Assembly: GCF_007990775.1 (NCBI RefSeq)
Contig: NZ_BJXB01000065.1
Span: 1 to 5,098 of the forward strand
Reading direction: 5' to 3'
DNA: 5,098 nucleotides
DNA from: Deinococcus cellulosilyticus NBRC 106333 = KACC 11606
GTDB taxonomy: Bacteria > Deinococcota > Deinococci > Deinococcales > Deinococcaceae
In this document: positions 1-5,060 of the stretch, piece after piece
Layout: each line of letters begins with the position of its first letter
Numbering within the stretch: position 1 is the first letter of the stretch
Notes under the pieces: generated by a model
What the model saw: the letters and a program-made list of their open reading frames with translations, nothing else
Databases searched by the model: none
What the model was told of the DNA's origin: nothing
Program-made: the position numbers and the translations under genes

Positions 1-38
1 GGGGTTAAAGTAGCGTAGCTGTCACCAGGGATAAAGTA
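1..38 (+). repeat. Left terminal inverted repeat (IRL) of the Tn3-family element
   Basis: It matches the reverse complement of 5061-5098 at 34 of 38 positions (differences at positions 9, 17, 30 and 33). It begins GGGGTTAAAGTAGCG and includes the block CTGTCACCAGG shared with the right end. Similarity continues past the usual 38 bp to about base 48 (43/48) through a run of seven Ts. It is the expected TnpA binding and cleavage site. Confidence 0.95.
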
Positions 39-61
39 GGCTTTTTTTGTCCCCCAGGACG

Positions 62-3010
62 CTATCCTTCCAACGGGATTCTTTCTGCCATATTCAAGGT
101 GAATGTCCCATACGGATTGATGTGTTGCCACTTCAATGGGCTCAACGCCCGCAAATCCACATCGGTTAGCCGGTGTTGCCACTCCGGCGACGCCAAAATC
201 TGCTGCAGCATTAACGTGTTCACATACACCATACTCACCTGCAGCAAATGCAAGCACAGCATCAGCGTCTCCTGATCTTCCAGACGATTGCTGGCAAACT
301 CCCCACCCTTGCCGTAAACGATGAAGTCGTTGGCGTTGTTCCAGTTCTCCACCACGTTTAGCCCTTCGTGGATCTCCCGTCGAAGGGCTTCCAGACGCAG
401 GTAATCGCATAGAAAGATGGTTTTCACTGCCTTCCCTAGCTCTGCCAATGCCTTGTAGGTGGGGTGTTGCAGGTTGGCACGGGTGAACCGACGTAGAATC
501 GATTCGGCATCCGAAGTCCCCAGTTTCAGGGCCGTGGCAAATTTGATCATTTCATCGTACTGCTGCTCAATGATCTCCCACTGGATCGGCCTCGACAGAA
601 TGGGCTGCAAGTTAGAGAAGCGTTCCGGCTCGCCTCGATTGGGACGGTATAACTTCTGCTGCCGGATGTTCTTCAAACGTGGCAACAGCTGGAAGCCCAG
701 CAGGTGGCAGAAGGCAAAACCCACCTCACTCTGGCCGTGGGTGTCCACATAGTTCTTCTCCAGGGGCATGTCCGTCTCATGCCGCAGAATGCCCTCCAGC
801 ATGGACGCCACCTCCGAGGAAGAGCAGTTCTTCAACTGCGAATAAATGCAGACTGATTTGCGCTCCACATGCCAATACACCATCACCCCAGGACCCCCAT
901 ACCGGGCATGCCACTCTGTCATCAGGTTTTGGTCCCAGGCTCCAAACTTTTTGCTGTCAGAAGCACAGGACGATGTGCCCTCACCCCACAGGTGCTCGTC
1001 ACGCACCCGGAAAATCGCATTGCACACCTTTGCGATGGCGGCCCTCAAGTGTTCCTTGTGGATGAATTTCTGACGCACGTAAAGCAGATCGGCATAGCTG
1101 TCCTCCGTGCCTCCACTACACATGCGCTTCAGTCCTGCATTGGTTCCCAGACCGTGCAAGCAGAGCAGGATTCTCCTTTGCAGCACGTCTCTGGGCAGGA
1201 TTTCTCGGTTGCCCACCGTGGTGAAGACCGAAGTGATTTGCTCTCTGAATTCGGTTTCCTTGAGGATGTCCAGCAGGTTGGTCATCGGCCAGCGTTTCAC
1301 CATTTCTGCCGTCAAATACACGATATTCTTTGGTTCTGGCTGTGCATCAACGGGCTTCACAGAGATCCGCCCTTTACCTTTCCTGGACACCAGAATTTTC
1401 ACCATGGGGTTGTGGGGCACATCCTGATTGAATTGTTCCAGAGCCTGCTCCATGCGTGCCCTGAGCCTGGCCGTGAACACCTGTGCATCCCTGGGCTGGT
1501 TGAGACGCTGGTAGTGCTCGTCCCGCCTGGCCTCAAAGTCCTTGGGCAGGTCATCGTCTGGATTGCGGAACCTCCTGGCCCCCTCGACCCAGATTTCTTT
1601 GCATCTGACTTTTTCGCGCAAGGTGCCCAGCAGGCAGACTTCATAGGTGATGCGATTCACCCGGTTTCTTTGCTTATCGTCCAGGACGTAGTCCTGCCAC
1701 TCATCTTTGATCACGCCGTTCAGCGGGACATACTCTTTGGCTGGAAACACTGGGTTAGATTTGTCACGGTACCGGGCCACCAGTTCCAAGGCATCCATGA
1801 CGGGTCGGTGCTGGTCGTTGTTGCAACGCAGATCTAACACCTCCAGCAGCAGGGGAATCACTTTCCGATAGTGGTGGCTGTAGGACTTGCGAGTGACCAG
1901 TTTCACCTGTCGGTCATAGGTCTCCGTGATCTCTGATTCTTTCGCCAGATCATCGATGGTCTGTTCACTGACCACCGGGAAAATCACCTCCCGGATTTGC
2001 CCATCTTTGTCCCCATGGATGGCCTTTGCTAGCTTGTAGAGGATTTTGGTCTTTCCCAGCACTTTTTTCAGGTGCTGCACTACCTGGGTGTCGACTTTCT
2101 CCTCGGCTTTGACTTCAATCCGTTTGGCAATGTGAATCAGCAACTCCACAAGGCTGTCGGTGATCTCCTGGCTGCGTTGCCAGCACAGGGCAGCCAGCAA
2201 GGTGTAGCGGATTTCGGGAGGGTGTCGTCGCAAGTCTCTGGGGGTTTCATTGGCAGCCCGTCTGCGCAGGTGGGTCACCCATTTGTGGGAGGTGGACTGG
2301 AAAAGGTCTACAGGGAGTTTCAGCTCCTTGAGCTGCTTAAGCTTCTCAATTTCTTCCTGCACGGTCTTCAAGCCCACTGGACCTGCATCATCTTTGAGGT
2401 TGGCCAGTTCCGTCCGCACCGGAAACAGGGCATTCTGTGCGGTCTCATCGTTGGAGTCCACCACAATCAAGGTGTCCAGGGCAGCACGGGTATCTGAGGA
2501 AAGTTGCGCCGAGATCTGTTGATACAGACTCTGTTCATATTGTTTTCGGACGGATCTGAGGGTGCGGTCCATGCGGTCTGGAGTGGGCGGTTCGACCTTC
2601 CAGAGGCGCAGGGTCCGGTAGGCTTCTTCCCTGAGGGATTCATTCTGGCTGTCCAGCAGTTGCAGGCGTTCCAACAAATACGTGGCAAGGTCGGAGAGGT
2701 CTTCGGTGCGACATTCCCGGAAACCCAGCACGGTGCGGATTTGCTGGCGATGCTTTTTGGCAGCGGCATCCTGCCAGTCGACTTGAGCGAAAACGTGTGG
2801 AATGACTTTGGCTTGCTGGGCCAGGTGGTGCACCACAGGGTCTGGGATCAGGGTAGGATCTTTGGGGAAATACCCGAGGTACTGGAAGCTTTTCAGCAGA
2901 ACGGCGAAACTCAGGCGGGTGGTGAGGGTCTTGTTGCCCAGCAGTTCCAGTTCACTGGGGGAAAGGGTCCAGTGGAGGAAGAGTTCATCTTGCGTCCAGT
3001 CCTGTTTCAT
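62..3010 (-). CDS. tnpA: Tn3-family transposase TnpA (DDE)
   Basis: Catalyses replicative transposition by binding the 38-bp ends and joining them to target DNA, giving a cointegrate. The 982-residue product has normal length for the family. Residues 1 to about 165 look like the N-terminal DUF4158-type DNA-binding region (DELFLHWTLSPSELELLG near the start), and the C-terminal third is the Tn3 DDE catalytic domain. Likely catalytic residues are D685 (CASDSKKFG), D756 (NYVDTHGQSEVGF) and E888 (GLNVVENWN). Their spacings of 71 and 132 are close to those of Tn4430 and Tn3 TnpA. The conserved LCLHLLQ..MVYVNTLMLQQIL stretch and the C-terminal LSPLKWQHINPYG box are present. The start was set at the ATG at 3010 because AGAGGTG lies just upstream at a suitable distance; an in-frame GTG two codons earlier (3016) would bury that site. 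The stop lies 23 bp inside IRL. Read divergently from tnpI. Appears intact. Confidence 0.97.
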   Translation of the reverse strand: MKQDWTQDELFLHWTLSPSELELLGNKTLTTRLSFAVLLKSFQYLGYFPKDPTLIPDPVVHHLAQQAKVIPHVFAQVDWQDAAAKKHRQQIRTVLGFRECRTEDLSDLATYLLERLQLLDSQNESLREEAYRTLRLWKVEPPTPDRMDRTLRSVRKQYEQSLYQQISAQLSSDTRAALDTLIVVDSNDETAQNALFPVRTELANLKDDAGPVGLKTVQEEIEKLKQLKELKLPVDLFQSTSHKWVTHLRRRAANETPRDLRRHPPEIRYTLLAALCWQRSQEITDSLVELLIHIAKRIEVKAEEKVDTQVVQHLKKVLGKTKILYKLAKAIHGDKDGQIREVIFPVVSEQTIDDLAKESEITETYDRQVKLVTRKSYSHHYRKVIPLLLEVLDLRCNNDQHRPVMDALELVARYRDKSNPVFPAKEYVPLNGVIKDEWQDYVLDDKQRNRVNRITYEVCLLGTLREKVRCKEIWVEGARRFRNPDDDLPKDFEARRDEHYQRLNQPRDAQVFTARLRARMEQALEQFNQDVPHNPMVKILVSRKGKGRISVKPVDAQPEPKNIVYLTAEMVKRWPMTNLLDILKETEFREQITSVFTTVGNREILPRDVLQRRILLCLHGLGTNAGLKRMCSGGTEDSYADLLYVRQKFIHKEHLRAAIAKVCNAIFRVRDEHLWGEGTSSCASDSKKFGAWDQNLMTEWHARYGGPGVMVYWHVERKSVCIYSQLKNCSSSEVASMLEGILRHETDMPLEKNYVDTHGQSEVGFAFCHLLGFQLLPRLKNIRQQKLYRPNRGEPERFSNLQPILSRPIQWEIIEQQYDEMIKFATALKLGTSDAESILRRFTRANLQHPTYKALAELGKAVKTIFLCDYLRLEALRREIHEGLNVVENWNNANDFIVYGKGGEFASNRLEDQETLMLCLHLLQVSMVYVNTLMLQQILASPEWQHRLTDVDLRALSPLKWQHINPYGTFTLNMAERIPLEG

Positions 3011-3013
3011 GGG

Positions 3014-3021
3014 CACCTCTC
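3014..3021 (-). promoter_or_regulatory. Ribosome binding site of tnpA
   Basis: On the minus strand GAGAGGTG stands before CCC-ATG, with the AGAGG core about 5 nt from the ATG at 3010. This decides the start in favour of ATG-3010 over the overlapping in-frame GTG at 3016. tnpA is the only gene here with a clear Shine-Dalgarno sequence. Confidence 0.6.
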
Positions 3022-3029
3022 AGAAGTGA

Positions 3030-3063
3030 AAAAGTTCGTACTTTCAGCATACTGCGACCTTTT
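3030..3063. other. Putative resolution-site core (IR1-IR2) for the TnpI-like recombinase
   Basis: Two 13-bp arms, AAAAGTTCGTACT (3030-3042) and the inverted copy ACTGCGACCTTTT (3051-3063), match at 10 of 13 positions around an 8-bp centre, TTCAGCAT. Inverted arms around a 6-8 bp crossover region are the standard core architecture for tyrosine recombinases such as Cre and Tn4430 TnpI. The position between tnpA and tnpI is where Tn3-family elements usually keep their resolution site. The exact arm and spacer limits are uncertain, because similarity of the left arm to the accessory motifs extends further inward through TTTC. Promoters of both divergent genes should lie in or beside this site, so recombinase binding could repress both. 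Function is inferred. Confidence 0.6.
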
Positions 3064-3068
3064 GGCCT

Positions 3069-3074
3069 TAAAAT
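3069..3074 (+). promoter_or_regulatory. -10 element of tnpI, leaderless-type
   Basis: TAAAAT ends 6 nt before the ATG at 3081. Transcription starting at the usual distance would begin on or next to the start codon, and there is no ribosome binding site, so the mRNA is probably leaderless. No good -35 hexamer is seen. The element is only 5 bp from the proposed resolution core, so TnpI binding could autoregulate it. Confidence 0.5.
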
Positions 3075-3080
3075 GACCCC

Positions 3081-3839
3081 ATGCCTCCCCAGAAAGCCAC
3101 TCCAAAACAGGTCAAAGTACGAGGTCAAAATGAAAGTGCGAACTCTAGCTCGGCTTCACTGGGAGAGGTGATTCAGGACACCCTGAAACTGTGGAAAAAA
3201 CACCACCTCAGTTACGACCAGAGCAAGCATGTGGTGGAGCAGGTCCGTAAAACCATGGGGCTGAAACCCCCATCAGAACGCCGAAGAACGGTGGACCGTC
3301 TGGATACGCTAGAAATTGAACGCCTGATCGGAGCCGCTTACCAGCAGTCCAGTAGGCAGGGCCTGATGGTCAAAACCCTGTTCTACACGGGAACAAGGGT
3401 CAGTGAGTTTGTGCAGATTGAGGTCACTGATGTGCATTTTGACCTGGAGCCCCCACAGGTGTTCATCCGGCATGCCAAAGGGGGAAGTGATGGGTATGTG
3501 CCGATACTGCCAACGCTAGCCCAGGAACTGAGAACCCATCTGGGAAGCCGCAAAGTGGGGTACCTGTTTGAAAGCAACCGCTCTGACCGGTATTCTGCAA
3601 GGTTCATCCAGAAGATGGTAAAATCGGCGGCACTGAAGGCTGGGATTGAAAAACAGGTGACACCGCACCGCCTGAGGGCCAGTGTGGCCACCTTGTTGCT
3701 GGACAGAGGGATGCCTCTGGAACAGGTACAAAAGTTCCTGAGGCACAAACGGATTGCGACCACCCAGATCTATGCCCAGACCAGCTTGAGGGGGATGACC
3801 GAAAGTTATTTGCGGGCTTTGCAAGAAAATAAAGCCTGA
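3081..3839 (+). CDS. tnpI: TnpI-like tyrosine recombinase (cointegrate resolvase)
   Basis: Expected to resolve the cointegrate made by TnpA by recombining two copies of the site at 3030-3147. The 252-residue protein keeps all tyrosine recombinase catalytic residues: R106 (FYTGTRVSEF), K133 (RHAKGGSDG), H196 and R199 (TPHRLRAS), H222 (FLRHKRI) and the nucleophile Y231 (TTQIYAQT). The catalytic domain spans about residues 72-250. The N-terminal part is short: residues 1-26 look unstructured, and only about 40 residues (27-66, SLGEVIQDTLKLWKKHHLS..) remain for a core-binding domain, so the whole is shorter than Tn4430 TnpI (about 284 residues). The ATG at 3081 is supported by TAAAAT 6 nt upstream. 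Its first codons also contain two putative recombinase-binding motifs. The family is certain; the resolvase role is inferred from the Tn3 context, and a role in excision or integration is less likely. Confidence 0.9.
   Translation: MPPQKATPKQVKVRGQNESANSSSASLGEVIQDTLKLWKKHHLSYDQSKHVVEQVRKTMGLKPPSERRRTVDRLDTLEIERLIGAAYQQSSRQGLMVKTLFYTGTRVSEFVQIEVTDVHFDLEPPQVFIRHAKGGSDGYVPILPTLAQELRTHLGSRKVGYLFESNRSDRYSARFIQKMVKSAALKAGIEKQVTPHRLRASVATLLLDRGMPLEQVQKFLRHKRIATTQIYAQTSLRGMTESYLRALQENKA
3114..3147. repeat. Two direct-repeat accessory motifs (DR1/DR2-like) inside the 5' end of tnpI
   Basis: AAAGTACGAGG (from 3114) and AAAGTGCGAAC (from 3133) are same-orientation copies 19 bp apart. Both resemble the reverse complement of the left core arm (GAAAGTACGAACT); the second copy matches it at 12 of 13 bases. 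Together with the core at 3030-3063 this makes four related motifs, two inverted and two direct, as in the 116-bp Tn4430 internal resolution site where accessory TnpI sites impose directionality. They lie within codons 12-23 of the recombinase gene, so DNA-site and coding constraints overlap. Inferred from sequence similarity only. Confidence 0.5.
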
Positions 3840-3903
3840 GATGTGAAGACTTCTGGGCGAACCAACTGTGCAGGGTGATGCAACAGAAAAGAAGTGTTGG
3901 TTT

Positions 3904-3909
3904 TACACT
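3904..3909 (+). promoter_or_regulatory. -10 element of the merR-family gene, leaderless-type
   Basis: TACACT ends 6 nt before the ATG at 3916, the same geometry as before tnpI and the metallochaperone-like gene. No ribosome binding site and no convincing -35 or MerR dyad is visible upstream, so the regulator probably has weak, constitutive expression of its own and may also be reached by read-through from tnpI, 76 bp upstream. Confidence 0.45.
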
Positions 3910-3915
3910 GAAAGC

Positions 3916-4314
3916 ATGGCTTATCCCATTGGTCAACTGGCCACTCAAACCGGAGAAAATATCAAGACCCTCAGGTACTGGAGCGACTTTGGATTGTTGA
4001 GTCATACCCACCGACCCAACGGTTACCGGGAATACCTTATCGAGGCCGTGGAAGAGGTGCGGTTCATCCGCAAAGCCCAACGTCTGGGGCTCACCCTACA
4101 GGAGATCCTGACCATCTTCACCCTTGGACGGACGGGAATGCCGGTCTGCCAGGTGGTGCAGTCCGGGTTGCAACACACCCTCGAGAACGTTCAGCAAAAC
4201 ATTCTGGAGCTCAGGGCACTGGAAAGTCGTCTGGTCCAATGCCTGGAGTGGGCACAAGATTTGGAGACTGAATGTTTGAGCCCACAGTGCGTTATCATCG
4301 CTCAGGGCTCTTGA
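3916..4314 (+). CDS. MerR-family metal-responsive transcriptional regulator
   Basis: A 132-residue activator of the CueR/ZntR/CadR/MerR type, expected to bind as a dimer to the operator at 4311-4342 and untwist it when metal is bound. The winged helix-turn-helix is at residues 1-70 (YPIGQLATQTG, TLRYWSDFGLL, RPNGYREY, FIRKAQRLGLTLQEI), followed by the long dimerisation helix (about 78-112) and a C-terminal metal-loop region. Cysteines are C78, C109, C120 and C125. C78 and C125 sit close to the metal ligands C79 and C124 of ZntR, and C120 is in the loop, but the C114-C115 pair is not kept, so the metal cannot be named. A GTG at 3868 would add 16 residues, but ATG-3916 gives the family's usual N-terminus and has TACACT 6 nt upstream. 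The stop codon lies within the -35 box of the next gene's promoter. Confidence 0.9.
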   Translation: MAYPIGQLATQTGENIKTLRYWSDFGLLSHTHRPNGYREYLIEAVEEVRFIRKAQRLGLTLQEILTIFTLGRTGMPVCQVVQSGLQHTLENVQQNILELRALESRLVQCLEWAQDLETECLSPQCVIIAQGS

Positions 4315-4342
4315 CCTTCCTGCTTACGGGAGGGTGTAGGGT
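4311..4342 (+). promoter_or_regulatory. MerR-type operator/promoter with 20-bp spacer
   Basis: -35 TTGACC (4311-4316) and -10 TAGGGT (4337-4342) are separated by 20 bp, the overlong spacing typical of MerR-activated promoters. The spacer holds a dyad, ACCTTCC (4314-4320) and GGAGGGT (4329-4335), with 6 of 7 positions complementary. ACCTTCC is the same half-site as in the CueR-regulated E. coli copA promoter. The -35 overlaps the TGA stop of the merR-family gene, and the -10 ends 6 nt before the ATG at 4349, so the transcript is probably leaderless. The expected regulator is the MerR protein encoded immediately upstream. Confidence 0.85.
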
Positions 4343-4348
4343 CGAGAC

Positions 4349-4846
4349 ATGACACCGAGCCCAGAACACCCTTCTCAAGTCACTCAGGTGACCTGTCCGC
4401 AGTGCAAAGTACCCGGTAAGAAGGTCAAAACCATCACCCTCAAAAGCCTGCTGGTTCCGGGGGTTTTGAAAGTCCTGAATCCACATCTGCAGCATTACTT
4501 TTGCAGGGAAAGCCACTGTCCAGTGGTGTATTACGGTGAGGACACCGTGTACCTGGAGAGTCAGATCAAAGTTCCAGTGCTGCAAAAGAAGTCGGTGGGA
4601 AATCCTCCTGCCTGTTACTGTTTCGGTTTTTCCAGAGGGGAGGTGCTTGCAGAAGGGGAAAAGGTCGTGGGTGAGGTCAAAGGGCACATTCAAGCCGGGC
4701 GGTGCGGGTGTGAAGTCAACAACCCACAGGGGTCTTGCTGCCTGGGCAATTTGAATGCTTTGATTCAGGGGCAAATCGAGAAAGTCAAAACTGTCCCAGA
4801 GGAGAAAAAAAACCACCTTATCCCTGGTAACAGTGAGACTTTTTAA
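4349..4846 (+). CDS. CopZ N-terminal-domain-like Fe-S/zinc metallochaperone protein
   Basis: A 165-residue soluble protein with ten cysteines: CPQC (C16, C19), C52 and C57 in FCRESHCPVVYY, CYCFG (C89, C91), CGC (C119, C121) and NPQGSCCLG (C130, C131). This order resembles the N-terminal domain of Archaeoglobus fulgidus CopZ, which carries a [2Fe-2S] cluster and a zinc ion and is thought to assist copper handling. The C-terminal heavy-metal-associated domain (MxCxxC) of full CopZ is absent, so this is a stand-alone version. No signal peptide or membrane segment is seen; it should be cytoplasmic. It is controlled by the MerR-type promoter directly upstream and is the only visible target of the regulator. 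The last 11 residues (from about N155) are encoded by an internal copy of the transposon end, so the native C-terminus may have been replaced. The family assignment is from recognised motifs; the metal and the function are inferred. Confidence 0.8.
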   Translation: MTPSPEHPSQVTQVTCPQCKVPGKKVKTITLKSLLVPGVLKVLNPHLQHYFCRESHCPVVYYGEDTVYLESQIKVPVLQKKSVGNPPACYCFGFSRGEVLAEGEKVVGEVKGHIQAGRCGCEVNNPQGSCCLGNLNALIQGQIEKVKTVPEEKKNHLIPGNSETF

Positions 4847-4850
4847 CCCC
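4814..4850 (-). repeat. Internal copy of the transposon terminal repeat (IRR orientation)
   Basis: Read on the minus strand from 4850, this begins GGGGTTAAA and continues to CTGTTACCAGGGATAAGGTG, matching IRL positions 19-38 at 17 of 20 bases after a one-base gap. A run of eight Ts follows at the same place where both true ends have seven. The copy faces the same way as the right terminal repeat and lies 248 bp inside it. It is closer to IRL than to IRR in the inner part. It contains the last codons and stop of the metallochaperone-like gene. It may be a former right end or the remnant of a related element. Confidence 0.8.
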
Positions 4851-4949
4851 CCGTGCCTTAAAGGGTCAGGGCAGAGTTGGTGTCCTACACACCGAAAAAA
4901 CGTGACATGAATTCTGGTTGCAGCTTTGCTGGTTCACAACGAACGACTG

Positions 4950-4978
4950 GGAGAGGAACAATCTCTCCGTTTGTTTTG
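4950..4978 (+). terminator. Possible rho-independent terminator after the metallochaperone-like gene
   Basis: GGAGAG and CTCTCC form a 6-bp stem around a 7-nt loop (GAACAAT), followed by GTTTGTTTT. The placement about 100 nt after the last plus-strand stop fits a terminator. The stem is short and the T-tract is interrupted, so this is tentative; the stronger palindrome at 4996 may do the job instead. Confidence 0.4.
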
Positions 4979-4995
4979 CTGTGATAAGGTCCACC

Positions 4996-5023
4996 CAGGG
5001 TCAGGTCAATTGACCTGACCCTG
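4996..5023. repeat. Perfect 28-bp palindrome near the right end
   Basis: The half CAGGGTCAGGTCAA is followed by its exact reverse complement, centred on AATT at 5008-5011. As RNA it would give a 12-bp GC-rich stem with an AAUU loop, followed by CUUUAUAAG on the plus strand, so it could stop transcription leaving or entering the element. As DNA it is a symmetric site suited to a dimeric protein. Each strand also contains TTGACC, a -35-like hexamer. The role is unknown. Confidence 0.85.
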
Positions 5024-5060
5024 CTTTATAAGAATATTGTCCAGCAAAAGAAAAAAAGGC

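Larger units (their letters stand above)
4847..5060. other. Non-coding right-hand tail
   Basis: No supported gene lies between the metallochaperone-like gene and the right repeat. The tail holds the outer bases of the internal repeat, a small hairpin (4950-4968) followed by T-rich sequence, a perfect 28-bp palindrome (4996-5023), and a repeated nonamer AGGGTCAGG (4862-4870, and in both arms of the palindrome). The only short plus-strand reading frame, 25 codons from 4907, has no recognisable start signal or family. Confidence 0.6.

Noticed and set aside
49..61. GTCC/GGAC hairpin next to the T-tract at the left end as a tnpA terminator
   Set aside because: In the direction of tnpA transcription the tract reads as As, not Us, and the stem is only 4 bp.
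272..290. Glutamates of the EDQE segment (residues 911-914 of TnpA) as the third catalytic residue
   Set aside because: The distance from D756 would be about 155 residues; E888 in GLNVVE gives 132, in line with Tn3 and Tn4430.
869..1837. Plus-strand open frame of 322 codons inside tnpA
   Set aside because: It is antisense to a clearly functional transposase, and its translation shows no recognisable family or domain and no start signal.
3011..3016. GTG at 3016 as the tnpA start, giving 984 residues
   Set aside because: The GTG is part of the AGAGGTG ribosome binding site for the ATG at 3010.
3868..3915. GTG start at 3868 for the MerR-family gene
   Set aside because: The 16 extra residues have no counterpart in the family, and the TACACT -10 element would lie inside the coding region.
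4880..4894. GGTGT/ACACC hairpin
   Set aside because: Only a 5-bp stem; it is followed by As on the plus strand and is not a good terminator in a direction that serves a gene.
4907..4984. 25-codon reading frame in the right tail
   Set aside because: No ribosome binding site, no -10 at the spacing used by neighbouring genes, and it runs through the hairpin and its T-rich flank.
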